From positions 124,001-188,000 of the forward strand of contig CAYWPR010000001.1 in the NCBI GenBank assembly GCA_964460115.1: a stretch of DNA of 64,000 nucleotides. The letters are read 5' to 3'. Below, piece after piece: positions 26,850 through 35,262 of the stretch. The DNA is from JAEUJZ01 sp964460115. GTDB taxonomy: Bacteria > Myxococcota_A > Polyangia > Palsa-1104 > JAEUJZ01. Under the pieces are notes generated by a model. It had not been told where the DNA came from. It did not search any database and saw nothing but the letters and a program-made list of their open reading frames with translations. Each line of letters begins with the position of its first letter. Position 1 is the stretch's first letter. The position numbers were made by a program, and so were the translations under genes.

Positions 26850-28997
26850 ATGTCATTTACACTATCGCGAGTGCCAGGGGTGCGCATGGCCCTGGTGCTG
26901 GCCCTAGTGCTGAGCGGGGCTGTCGCACAGGCGGAACTGCGTCCGCAGGGTGAAGCGGTCTTACTCGGCGATTCGACAAACGGCGGGCTGCTGGTCAATG
27001 TACGAATACGTCTGGCCGCTGAAGCGGGCATTACGCCGCCGATTGGCATGCCGACGCTGCGCGTCTTGCCGGTCACGAATTGGCGGAGCGAAGGCAACAC
27101 CGTCGTGGGCGAAGTGGCGGCTGGCGCCAACCTCGGCGGACTGCTTTTGAATCTGCGTTGGCAGCAAACCGCTGAAGGTGCGTACGCCCTGCAGGCCGAA
27201 GGACAAGCGACTTCGCCCCTGTGGATTGGCATGCTGTCTATCGAAGTGGAGCTTCCCGATGGAGCTGCCAGTCTTGGCGGTCGCGAGCTGCATTTGCACC
27301 CGCTCGGGCGAACCGCAGCCTTTTCCGGACTGGATCCCAAGTGGCTGCTGTTTTATCCGCAAGCTGGCGCCACCCGCAAAGAACGGCAAGCCGCGGCTGC
27401 CGCGCATTTGCCGCGGCCCTCTGCGTGGACGCTTTTTGCCGATGACGATGCCGACGGAATCAAAGCCGTTCGCGAAGCTTCGCATCTTCAGTATCGCGTC
27501 GATCTTTTCTCGACAGAAGCTCGACCGTTCTCGCATTTTGCTTCGTGTACGGACAATTGGCATTCGCCCAATCACCGGCAGCTTTTGCCGGTGCGGCTGG
27601 TCCAGCCCGATGAACCGCTACACAGCGAGATCACCATTTATCAAGGCACGGCGGTGCCGATATTTAAGGCGCGTTATCCCGACGGCCGAAACGCGGCGCT
27701 GGTCATTACTGATCATGCCGATCAGACCTCAGCGGTCACTTTGCGCGCGCTCATCGGCGGCACCTCTGATGTGACTTCTCCAACTTGGGGCCAGGGCGGA
27801 CTGCTCGGACAAGGTCTGCGCATTACCAAATCGCTGTGGATGTCCAGCGGCGAGCCAGCGCCACCGCCGCTTCTATACACCGCCGCCGATTCATCGGCCA
27901 CGCACGCCGAGCACGGCAGCCATCGTGCCCTGACTGCGCAACAGGCGCGACCGTCTCGCGCTACCAAAATCGTCGCATTTCGCAACCGCTACGGCCGGCC
28001 GCAGGTCGATTCGACGGGCGGCGGACGACCGCAGCTTGACGATCCCGAAGTGGCCGAAATGGCCGAGCGCATGGCTCGCGTCGGTTGGGAAATCGTTCCG
28101 CACTCGGCGACTCCACTGCGCGATGAACGCGACCGCACCGAGATGGCCCTGGAATGGTTTTCGCGCTACAAAGCGCACACTTGGATCGATCATCAGCCCT
28201 ATACCAACTGCGAAGCGCTGATCAATCAGGGATACAAGACCGGTCCCTTTGGCATCGTCGATCTGCTGCACAAGTTTGGCTATAGCTATGCGTGGTCGGG
28301 TATTGACGTACCGCTTGGCTCGCTGAATCTTTTGGCGCCGCGACGGCTGGATCGCTACGTGCCGGTGCTGTGGCCGGCCGGACGGCTGGCGCACGGAACT
28401 CCGCCGGGATTGTGGCTGTTCAGCACGATGATGACCTACGTCGATAGCGCTCAGTTTTTCAAGATCTACGGCAAAAAGGCCCTGGACCAGCTTGAACACG
28501 AGCGTGGATTGCACATCGCCCACACCTATTTGGAAGCCTTTCATCCGCCGGCCAGCCCCTTTGTGAAGCGCAACCTCATGCTTCCCGGCCATCGACCTGG
28601 CGAAGTGGTGCTGGATCCCAAGCTGGACGCTTTGTTTCATGCGCTGGCGGCGCGCGTCGCCCATGGCGGGCTGTGGATTCCCACGCTCAGCCAGCTTGGC
28701 GATCACATGCGTGCCATGACCACGGTTTCAGTGCGTCTGCAGGCCGACGGCAGCGCCGTGTTGCAATCGCCGCAGACCTTAAGCGGCGCCACATTCGTGC
28801 TGCCGCGCCCTGGCCTGCGCGTGCTTATCGACGGACAGCCGCCCAAAGGTCAGCGCAGCTCACGCAAAGACACGACCTTTTGGGTGGATTTGCCCGCCAA
28901 CCGCCAAGTTCATGTGATGCTTCTGGATGCGCAAGGCGAAATGGTTCTGTTTCGCCGCCTGCCGGAAGGCAAGTCTTTGCTCGCGGTTCGCAAATAG
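26850..28997 (+). CDS. Secreted protein with polysaccharide-deacetylase-like core
   Basis: 715 residues with a signal peptide (core ALVLALVLSGAVAQA). A beta-rich N-terminal part (~30-270) is followed by a segment reading AALVITDHADQTSA. The DHAD motif occupies the place of the metal-binding Asp pair of NodB deacetylases. Later EIVPHSATPLRDERDR resembles the HxxxH metal motif region, and HTWIDHQPYTNCEAL and HIAHTYLEAFHPP add further His. These suggest a metal-dependent hydrolase of the glycoside hydrolase/deacetylase fold, but no member is matched exactly. An alternative ATG at codon 13 has AGGGG six bases upstream. A terminator follows the stop. Confidence 0.55.
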   Translation: MSFTLSRVPGVRMALVLALVLSGAVAQAELRPQGEAVLLGDSTNGGLLVNVRIRLAAEAGITPPIGMPTLRVLPVTNWRSEGNTVVGEVAAGANLGGLLLNLRWQQTAEGAYALQAEGQATSPLWIGMLSIEVELPDGAASLGGRELHLHPLGRTAAFSGLDPKWLLFYPQAGATRKERQAAAAAHLPRPSAWTLFADDDADGIKAVREASHLQYRVDLFSTEARPFSHFASCTDNWHSPNHRQLLPVRLVQPDEPLHSEITIYQGTAVPIFKARYPDGRNAALVITDHADQTSAVTLRALIGGTSDVTSPTWGQGGLLGQGLRITKSLWMSSGEPAPPPLLYTAADSSATHAEHGSHRALTAQQARPSRATKIVAFRNRYGRPQVDSTGGGRPQLDDPEVAEMAERMARVGWEIVPHSATPLRDERDRTEMALEWFSRYKAHTWIDHQPYTNCEALINQGYKTGPFGIVDLLHKFGYSYAWSGIDVPLGSLNLLAPRRLDRYVPVLWPAGRLAHGTPPGLWLFSTMMTYVDSAQFFKIYGKKALDQLEHERGLHIAHTYLEAFHPPASPFVKRNLMLPGHRPGEVVLDPKLDALFHALAARVAHGGLWIPTLSQLGDHMRAMTTVSVRLQADGSAVLQSPQTLSGATFVLPRPGLRVLIDGQPPKGQRSSRKDTTFWVDLPANRQVHVMLLDAQGEMVLFRRLPEGKSLLAVRK

Positions 28998-29001
28998 CCA
29001 C

Positions 29002-29026
29002 AAAGCCGCGGGTTTGGTGCGGCTTT
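29002..29026. terminator. Bidirectional terminator hairpin
   Basis: A perfect 8-bp stem, AAAGCCGC/GCGGCTTT, has a 9-base loop and starts 4 bases past the plus-strand stop. The right arm overlaps the TAA stop of the convergent methyltransferase gene. Confidence 0.75.
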
Positions 29027-30320
29027 ACTCGCGCTTTTCGAGTACAGCGACGCATTCGACGTGCGCGGTATGCGGCGCCAAGTCGATGGGCTGTACGCGT
29101 CTAACCAAATAGTCCTGCGCGACGAGAAACTCCAGATCGCGCCCCAGCGTCATCGAATCACAAGAGACATAGACGATGCGACGGGCTTGTAGCCGCGCTA
29201 AAAGCGGCAGAGCCTCGCGCGCGCCGATGCGCGGCGGATCCAGCACCACGGCGTCAAACTGCGCCGCGCTTTGCACAAGTTCCAAAAGCGCCGCCTCGAC
29301 TGCCTGCGCTTTCATGGTGATATTCGGCGCGTCCGCAAATAAAGCTTGCGCCCGCGCGACGGCTGCGGCGTCTCCCTCGATGCACAAAAGCGTGCGCGAC
29401 GGCCCCTGTAAAGCGCGCGTCAGATTGCCGCTGCCTGAAAACAACTCCAAAAGCCGCAACGGCTGGCCCGGCCGCGGAGCAATCTCGGCAATCGCCGCGG
29501 CAACTTGTTGCGGCAAAAGTGCATGTCCGGCGGCGCTTGGCTGCGCAAAGCCTTCCGCCGATCCCTCAAATGGCCCTAGGTCGCTAGATTCGCCGATTTT
29601 CAGCGTCTTTTGACCGATGTATTCCGCGCGATTGCCGTCGTGCAGAATCACGCCGCAAACTTCGCCGCTTTGCCACAGATCATAAAGGGCGGACCGCACC
29701 GCTTGGCGCCGCGCTGCCGGTCCCAAGTGCACCGCCAAATGCACTGCCGGCTTTTCGGCCGTTTGCCCCAAAAGTCCGCGGACGGTGGTTCCTTCGCCAA
29801 AAAGCGGCACTAGCGCCCCCAAGCGCCCAAACAGCACACGATCAAGCGCCGGCGCTAGCACCGCACAACTGGCGATGAAAACGCCGTGGTGCGAGCGCGC
29901 ACTGGCATAACCCAGCTTGCCATCGCGCACCATCAGCCGAGCACGCAAGCGGTAGCCAAGCGCAGGGGTCGGCGCCAAAATCGGCAAAATAGTCGAGGCG
30001 CTCGTAGTTTTGCGCAGAGCGCGGCGCACCCAAGCTTCTTTGGCGGCAAGCTGCGCCTCAAGACGCACCGGCATCAAGGGACAGCCGCCACATTTTTCGG
30101 ACGCAGCCAGCGCGCACGCCGGCGTCACGCGATTCGGGCCGGGCGATAGCACACGCAAAAGCCGGCCGCGGCCTAGACCCTTGCGCGGCGGCGCGATGGC
30201 CACTTCGACCCGATCTCCAGGAGTGCCGCCGGGCACAAAGACGACAAGTCCATCGTCGCGGCGCCCCACGGCATCACCGCCCGGAGCCATTTCAAAAAGG
30301 GTCAGTAAAGCGCTTGGCAC
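29025..30320 (-). CDS. TrmA/RlmD-type class I SAM-dependent RNA methyltransferase
   Basis: An RNA uracil-5-methyltransferase family member of 431 residues from a GTG start. A TRAM-like N-terminal barrel (~3-60; ALLTLFEMAPGGDAVGR, VEVAIAP), then four Cys in the CALAASEKCGGCP region and a further C, typical of the Fe-S cluster of RlmD. SAM motif I is LLELFSGSGNLTRAL, and the catalytic region has VVLDPPRIGA and IVYVSCDSMTLGRDL with the nucleophilic Cys. The longer frame upstream overlaps the divergent gene. It methylates a uridine in 23S rRNA or tRNA; which one cannot be told from the sequence. Confidence 0.88.
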   Translation of the reverse strand: MPSALLTLFEMAPGGDAVGRRDDGLVVFVPGGTPGDRVEVAIAPPRKGLGRGRLLRVLSPGPNRVTPACALAASEKCGGCPLMPVRLEAQLAAKEAWVRRALRKTTSASTILPILAPTPALGYRLRARLMVRDGKLGYASARSHHGVFIASCAVLAPALDRVLFGRLGALVPLFGEGTTVRGLLGQTAEKPAVHLAVHLGPAARRQAVRSALYDLWQSGEVCGVILHDGNRAEYIGQKTLKIGESSDLGPFEGSAEGFAQPSAAGHALLPQQVAAAIAEIAPRPGQPLRLLELFSGSGNLTRALQGPSRTLLCIEGDAAAVARAQALFADAPNITMKAQAVEAALLELVQSAAQFDAVVLDPPRIGAREALPLLARLQARRIVYVSCDSMTLGRDLEFLVAQDYLVRRVQPIDLAPHTAHVECVAVLEKRE

Positions 30321-30390
30321 GGCCGCGATGGTAGCACCTTGACGGAGTGGCGAGCTCCCAGTATGACGGAAATGAGAAGGAGCGCGCCCA

Positions 30391-30966
30391 TTGACCAGCT
30401 TATCGTCCAGTTCATCCGTGCGACCCCTGCGCAAACTTCGCGCCTTTGCCGGTAAATTTCCGACGATCGATCCAAGCGTCTATATTGCCGATACCGCCAC
30501 GGTGGTCGGCGACGTGCACGTCGGAGCCCGCTCGAGCATTTGGTTTGGCGCTGTGCTGCGCGGCGATGTCTTTCACATCCGCGTTGGAGAAGAGACATCG
30601 ATACAAGACAACACGGTGCTGCACGTCACCCACGATCGCTTTGCCACGGTGGTCGGCAACCGAGTGACGGTCGGCCACTCGGTGACGCTGCATGGCTGCA
30701 CCATCGGCGATTTGTGCATCATCGGCATGGGCGCCACGGTGCTCGACCAAGTTGAAGTTGGCGAGCGCTGCATCGTCGGCGCCGGCGCCCTTTTGACCCC
30801 CGGAACCAAAGTTCCCCCCGGGCACCTTATCGTCGGCACCCCGGCGCGCGTCAAGCGCCCCCTGACCGACGCCGAACTTGAATGGCTGTCCGCTTCCGCC
30901 GCGCATTATGTGGAGCTTGGCCGCATTTACGCCCGAGAGGAAGCCGAAGCCCAAACCGGCAATTGA
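30391..30966 (+). CDS. Gamma-carbonic anhydrase family hexapeptide protein
   Basis: 191 residues of left-handed beta-helix repeats (VVGDVHVGARSSIWFGAVLRGD, TVLHVTHD, GHSVTLHGCTIGD, GAGALLTPG). Metal-ligand His residues lie in LHVTHD and VGHSVTLHG as in gamma-carbonic anhydrases. Start is a TTG with AGGAG eight bases upstream; the usual family start RKLRAFAGKFP is a few residues in. Many members (CaiE/YrdA type) have no measured CA activity, so substrate assignment is open. The SctV-like gene follows after 39 bases. Confidence 0.85.
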   Translation: MTSLSSSSSVRPLRKLRAFAGKFPTIDPSVYIADTATVVGDVHVGARSSIWFGAVLRGDVFHIRVGEETSIQDNTVLHVTHDRFATVVGNRVTVGHSVTLHGCTIGDLCIIGMGATVLDQVEVGERCIVGAGALLTPGTKVPPGHLIVGTPARVKRPLTDAELEWLSASAAHYVELGRIYAREEAEAQTGN

Positions 30967-31005
30967 CAGTTCGGTTCGCTCCCGTAAAGATCAAAGGTTA
31001 TCGGC

Positions 31006-32865
31006 ATGTTTGCGGCCTTTGCCAAAGCAATGGATGCGCTGAAAAGGCGCCTGAAAAAGCCGCACAAGCTGTGGCTGCTTTGGGCGGTGCTGCTTGGCAT
31101 TGGGCTTCTTCTTGGACCGGTTCCGGCGTGGCTGCTCGATGGACTTTTGGCGGCGAATCTGACACTGGCAGTGACGCTGTGCGTGGTTGCGGCAAACGCT
31201 GGCGAACCGCGGCGCCTGCCGCAGCTACCGGCCCTGCTTTTCATCTCGGTGCTGGTGCGGCTGGGGCTCAATATTGCCGCGCTGCGCCTTTTGTTCAGCG
31301 CCGGCGGCGGCGAAGCCGGCTGGCTGATTCGCCAAAGCGGCGATTGGCTGCTTGGCGGCGATGCCATTTTCGGCGCAGTGCTCATCAGCGCAATTGGCGT
31401 CGTTGAATATCTGGTCCTGGTGCGCGGCGGTGAACGTGCGGCCGAGGTCGCCGCCCGTTTTGTTTTGGATGCACTACCCGGCAGGCAGGCCGCCATCGAA
31501 GCGGATCTGCGCAGCGGCGCCATCGATCAGACGCAAGCGCAAAAGCGCCGCCAGGCGCTGGACCACGAAGCCCAGATTTACGGGGCGCTCGACGGAGCGC
31601 TGCGCCTTCTGAAAGGCGATGTAATCGCGGCTCTGCTGCTTTTGTCCTTGGGATTTGCCGGCGGACTTTTGCTAGGCGTATTGCGCCAAGGGTTGGATGT
31701 CGCGCAAGCAGCCGAGCGCTATGGGCTGTGGATGGTCGGTCAGGGACTTTTGACGCAGGTGCCGGTTCTTTTGAACACTGCAGCGGCAGGGCTGCTTTTG
31801 ACGCGCGGCGTTGCCGTTCAGCCGGCAGAGGGCCCGAAGGCCGCGCAGCACCTCGAAATTCGCATCGAAGCCGGCGCCGGTTTGAAAATCGATACGGCGC
31901 TTTTGCTATCGCTGCGCGAAACTCTGTCGGCCCGCCTGGGCTTTGCCGTGCCCGAGCTGAGGTTTTTACAGCTCGATTCGGCGCCGACCGGACGGCGGCT
32001 TTTGGTGCGTCTGTTCGGCGTACCGATTTTCGGCAGTGAACTGCACAGCGATAGCGATGTTCGAACCGTACTGCTTGGCCTGCTTTTGCCGGCGGCCGCC
32101 GATCTGTTGACGCTGGACATCGTGCAGCAGACTTTGGAGGATCTGGGGCAGCAGCAACCCGCTCTACTGCGTGAGACGGTGCCGCGCCGCATCGATCTGG
32201 GACGCTTGACGGCCCTATTGCGCCGCTTGCTGACGCAGCGAGTTTGGCCGCTTGATGTGCGGGCCGTGCTGGAAACTTTGGCCACGCTGCCGCGCATGGA
32301 AAGCGATTTGGACGCCTTGACCGAGCAAGTGCGAGGCGGTCTCGGGCGGTTTCTCATTTCCGGCTTGTTGCGCACTCCGAGCAGCGAAGAAGTTCCCACC
32401 AGCAGTGGACAAAACGGCTTGCCGGCGCTGCTTTTGTCAAACGAGATCGAAGAATTGCTGCGCGAGACTCGATCCGGGCCAAGCGCTTTGGGCATGGGCG
32501 GACCGCTTATCGAGCCGGAGCTGGAACGCGACATCGTCCAGGCAGTGCTGGCGGCGCGCACGCTGGCCCCCGAAGCTGCACTGCTTTGTCACGCCGACGT
32601 GCGACGTCTGGTCGAACAGCTTCTGTGCCGAACGCCCGAGTCCCTGCCGGTTTTGGCCTACAGCGAAATTCCCCCCTCGGTGCCAGTCATCGTTTTGGGC
32701 CGGGTCGAGCCCGGTCCTAGTTCGGGGTCGGGACATAGCTCGGTGCGGCCGCTGCCGTTTGTAGACATCGCGGCGGTTCCTTGGCAAATGCGCCCGACGA
32801 CGACGTCGTCGTCGACAGCGACTTCTAATTCCACTTCGACATCTACAGGCCGAAGCGGACTATAA
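31006..32865 (+). CDS. Orphan type III export-gate protein of the FHIPEP (FlhA/SctV) family
   Basis: 619 residues. TM helices at ~22-60, 73-98 and 119-138 precede the FHIPEP signature RFVLDALPGRQAAIEADL (151-168) and EAQIYGALDGALRLLKGD. Two more TM regions follow (~206-226 and ~240-268, with GQGLLTQVPVLLNTAAAGLL), then a ~350-residue cytoplasmic domain of SctV/FlhA type. The whole pattern matches the export gate that receives substrates in flagellar and injectisome secretion. No other type III or flagellar gene is seen in the surrounding 64 kb. A Ser/Thr-rich tail of ~25 residues ends the protein. It overlaps the 3' end of a convergent barrel gene by 23 bases. Confidence 0.88.
   Translation: MFAAFAKAMDALKRRLKKPHKLWLLWAVLLGIGLLLGPVPAWLLDGLLAANLTLAVTLCVVAANAGEPRRLPQLPALLFISVLVRLGLNIAALRLLFSAGGGEAGWLIRQSGDWLLGGDAIFGAVLISAIGVVEYLVLVRGGERAAEVAARFVLDALPGRQAAIEADLRSGAIDQTQAQKRRQALDHEAQIYGALDGALRLLKGDVIAALLLLSLGFAGGLLLGVLRQGLDVAQAAERYGLWMVGQGLLTQVPVLLNTAAAGLLLTRGVAVQPAEGPKAAQHLEIRIEAGAGLKIDTALLLSLRETLSARLGFAVPELRFLQLDSAPTGRRLLVRLFGVPIFGSELHSDSDVRTVLLGLLLPAAADLLTLDIVQQTLEDLGQQQPALLRETVPRRIDLGRLTALLRRLLTQRVWPLDVRAVLETLATLPRMESDLDALTEQVRGGLGRFLISGLLRTPSSEEVPTSSGQNGLPALLLSNEIEELLRETRSGPSALGMGGPLIEPELERDIVQAVLAARTLAPEAALLCHADVRRLVEQLLCRTPESLPVLAYSEIPPSVPVIVLGRVEPGPSSGSGHSSVRPLPFVDIAAVPWQMRPTTTSSSTATSNSTSTSTGRSGL
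32795..32814. repeat. 20-base perfect palindrome near the SctV-like 3' end
   Basis: CGACGACGAC followed by its exact complement GTCGTCGTCG, encoding the Ser/Thr-rich tail. It could fold as a cruciform or be a triplet-slippage site. Confidence 0.6.
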
Positions 32866-33442
32866 AGCGCGGCCCGACGGTCAGATAAATCGGGATATGG
32901 CCAAGGTCGGTCAAAAAAGCATGGTAGCGAATGGCCACCCCGACGGCCCAGCGCCGCGTGATCAGGTAATCCGCCCCCAGGCCCAAAGAAGCGCCGGCGC
33001 CTACAGACTGCGTAACGCCTTCTGCGGTACGCGTAACAGTGCCTAAAACGCCGAGCCCGGCTTCGAAAAAAGGCACGATGCGCACGATGTCCAGGGCGTA
33101 ACTGATGCCAGCGCTGGCCTGCCAGCTAAGCAGCGTCCCGGCAGGCAGCATGTGCTTGTCATCTTGCAGCGCCGAAAGCGGATGCGCGGTCAGGCCGCCC
33201 TGAATTTGCACCGAGACGGCATCGGTCAGTCCATAGCTCAGATGCGCATTGCCGCCGCCGCCCGAAGGCGCGCGATCGTCAATATACGTAAGTCCGTACA
33301 GGGGCTGAATTCCCATCGCAAGCTCGCGCTGCTCGGCCCGCGCGCAAACCGGCCGGACGAGCATCAGCAAAGCCGTCGCCATGCCCAAAAGCGCGCCCGC
33401 TCGATAGGTTTGCCAAAACATGAACTGCAGCGTTGGTATCAC
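32843..33442 (-). CDS. Small outer-membrane beta-barrel-like protein
   Basis: 199 residues with a signal peptide (core around 16-31). The mature sequence alternates hydrophobic and polar residues in short strands (AHLSYGLTDAVSVQIQGG, YALDIVRIVPFFEAGLGVL, WAVGVAIRYHAFLTD) and ends in a Phe-rich FIVRFGL, a typical barrel C-terminus. No characterised family was recognised. It may start at Met1 or Met8. It runs convergent to the SctV-like gene. Confidence 0.6.
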   Translation of the reverse strand: MIPTLQFMFWQTYRAGALLGMATALLMLVRPVCARAEQRELAMGIQPLYGLTYIDDRAPSGGGGNAHLSYGLTDAVSVQIQGGLTAHPLSALQDDKHMLPAGTLLSWQASAGISYALDIVRIVPFFEAGLGVLGTVTRTAEGVTQSVGAGASLGLGADYLITRRWAVGVAIRYHAFLTDLGHIPIYLTVGPRFIVRFGL

Positions 33443-33484
33443 GGCTGGCTTTCTTGGGCAACGTCGGTGCTATAGTGCGCGGCG

Positions 33485-34777
33485 ATGACGACATCCCGTT
33501 ACCCTTGCCAGGGCGGTGTACCGCCGATGCAGCAGTCGCCGGAAAAGCCGGCGCGCCGGCCGGTGCAGGTGCGCCGAGTCGATGAATGCCAGACGCTCGA
33601 TGAACTATTTCGCAGTTGTCTGCCGGCTTTTGGCGGCGGCTTTTTGCGCCGAATCTATTCGATTCTGGACGAGGCGATCGGGGCCGGTTGTCCGCTGACC
33701 TTGGCCATTGCCGGGCCGGTGACCGTTTCTGGCCAGCATCAGGCCTGGCTGCTGCCGCTTTTAGAGACCGGATGGGTCGCCTACCTAAGCACCACCGACG
33801 CGGTGTGCTATCACGACGGGCACCGGGCGCTTGACGAGCATCAGCAGGATCCCATCTACGAAGTGCCGATCTTCGGGGACGACGGGGCCTTGCGCGAAGC
33901 GGGCACGATTCGCGTGACCGACATGGGTTTTGATGAACAGGTGCTGCTCGATCAGGATCGCTTTCTGACCGCCTGCCTGCTGCGTCCGGAATTTCAGAAA
34001 AAAATGACCGGCACCGAGCTGCGCCATTTGCTGGGCGGCCGCTATGCCGCGCAAGAGCAAAAAAACGGCTCGGCCGCGGGCTTGCTCAGCACTTGCCAGC
34101 GCTTGGCTGTGCCGATCTTTGTCGGAGCTCCCGGTGACGGCAGCGTATTTTTAAACGCCATGAAGCTGTGGGCGATGCAAAAAGCCGGTCTTTTGCCAGA
34201 ACATCGCTTCGAACTGGACTGCCAAGCCGAGGTGTTTGAGTCCTGCGCCTATCACTACTGGGGGCTGTTTGAAAACTCGGCGCGCAGCCTGGCGACGCTG
34301 ATTCTAGGTGGCGGCGTGCCCAAAAACTATAACCTGCAGCCCGAGCCGGCGCTGTCGCAAGTACTGGGTCTACAGGAAGTGCGCGGCTATATGTTTGACG
34401 TACAAATCGTCAGCGCACCGATTACCGACGGCTCGCTGTCGTCCTGCCCGCCGGCCGAGGCGGTCACCTGGGGCAAGGTGGACAAAGACGTTTACCCGTA
34501 CACCACGGAAAGCATGCAGGCCGACTACTCGATGGTGATGCCGTTTTTGGTAAAAGCGCTGCTCGAAAACCGCGCGCGCTATGCCCGCTGGGCTGAAAAA
34601 ATGGGCGAAGAAGCGCTGTATGCGCAGCACCCCAAGGCGCGCGGCTATTTGCGATCTCAAGGCGGCTATAGGCTGTTCGAAAAGCGCGAAGAACTGACGC
34701 AAAAGCTGCTTGTGGCGGTGCGCAATAATGCCGACTGGCTTTTGCCAACGCTGCGCTATCCGCTGGCTTCGGCCTAG
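33485..34777 (+). CDS. Deoxyhypusine-synthase-like enzyme (bacterial homospermidine-synthase-like)
   Basis: 430 residues with the DHS fold: GPVTVSGQHQAWLLPLLETG, FVGAPGDGS, GGGVPKNYNLQ, and the catalytic lysine motif EAVTWGKV with Lys331, equivalent to Lys329 of human DHS (SWGKI). Bacteria lack eIF5A, and bacterial DHS-like proteins characterised so far act on polyamines, making homospermidine or related products from putrescine/spermidine with NAD. That is the best guess here but is inference. Met15 (MQQSPEKP) is an alternative start. rlmH follows after 12 bases. Confidence 0.85.
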   Translation: MTTSRYPCQGGVPPMQQSPEKPARRPVQVRRVDECQTLDELFRSCLPAFGGGFLRRIYSILDEAIGAGCPLTLAIAGPVTVSGQHQAWLLPLLETGWVAYLSTTDAVCYHDGHRALDEHQQDPIYEVPIFGDDGALREAGTIRVTDMGFDEQVLLDQDRFLTACLLRPEFQKKMTGTELRHLLGGRYAAQEQKNGSAAGLLSTCQRLAVPIFVGAPGDGSVFLNAMKLWAMQKAGLLPEHRFELDCQAEVFESCAYHYWGLFENSARSLATLILGGGVPKNYNLQPEPALSQVLGLQEVRGYMFDVQIVSAPITDGSLSSCPPAEAVTWGKVDKDVYPYTTESMQADYSMVMPFLVKALLENRARYARWAEKMGEEALYAQHPKARGYLRSQGGYRLFEKREELTQKLLVAVRNNADWLLPTLRYPLASA

Positions 34778-34789
34778 GCCTTAAGTTTC

Positions 34790-35215
34790 GTGCGCATCGT
34801 CATTCTGGCCGTCGGCAAGTTGCGCGATCCGTGGGTGGCCGCGGGTTGCGCCGAATATATGCAGCGCTTGCGCGTGCGGCTACCCGTCGAAATGGTCGAG
34901 CTGCGGCGAGAAAACGAACTGCTTTTGCGGCTGCCGCCGCGTTTTGCGTGCTGGGTGCTGGATGAAAAAGGGGCGCAGCCGAGCTCGCGCGAGCTTTCCA
35001 CACGGCTTGGCCAAGCGATGCACAGCGGTCAAAAAGGCATTGCCTTGTGCATCGGCGGCCCGGACGGACTGCCGGCCGAGCTTGTAAAGCGCGCCGACTA
35101 CCTGCTGTCTCTGTCGCGCTTGACGCTGCCGCATCGGCTGGCGCGGCTTTTGCTTTTGGAACAGCTTTACCGCGCCGCCTCAATTTTGGCCGGCGAACCT
35201 TATCACCGCGATTAA
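34790..35215 (+). CDS. rlmH: 23S rRNA (pseudouridine1915-N3)-methyltransferase
   Basis: 141 residues, a SPOUT-class methyltransferase of usual length. It has the N-terminal VILAVGKLRDPW, the SAM-knot glycine motif ALCIGGPDGLP, and the diagnostic C-terminus EQLYRAASILAGEPYHRD (YHRD). It methylates pseudouridine 1915 in helix 69 of 23S rRNA. It starts at GTG. The stop is followed at once by a strong bidirectional terminator. Confidence 0.96.
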   Translation: MRIVILAVGKLRDPWVAAGCAEYMQRLRVRLPVEMVELRRENELLLRLPPRFACWVLDEKGAQPSSRELSTRLGQAMHSGQKGIALCIGGPDGLPAELVKRADYLLSLSRLTLPHRLARLLLLEQLYRAASILAGEPYHRD

Positions 35216-35262
35216 GAGCGCCTAAAAATACCGGCGACCGAGACGGTATTTTTAGGCGCTCT
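35215..35262. terminator. Long perfect bidirectional terminator
   Basis: A 19-bp perfect stem (AGAGCGCCTAAAAATACCG and its complement) with a 10-base loop, containing A5/T5 runs in the stem. It starts at the last base of the rlmH stop and ends inside the stop codon of hmgR on the other strand, so it serves both convergent operons. Confidence 0.85.

Noticed and set aside
25262..27340. 692-codon version of the histidine kinase starting at 27340
   Set aside because: The extra ~180 codons overlap the divergent secreted-protein gene and show no kinase or signal features; a GTG at 26797 just before the first TM helix is better.
31006..32865. Flagellar FlhA as a specific call
   Set aside because: The family is certain but no flagellar neighbours exist, so only the FHIPEP/SctV-FlhA family is claimed.
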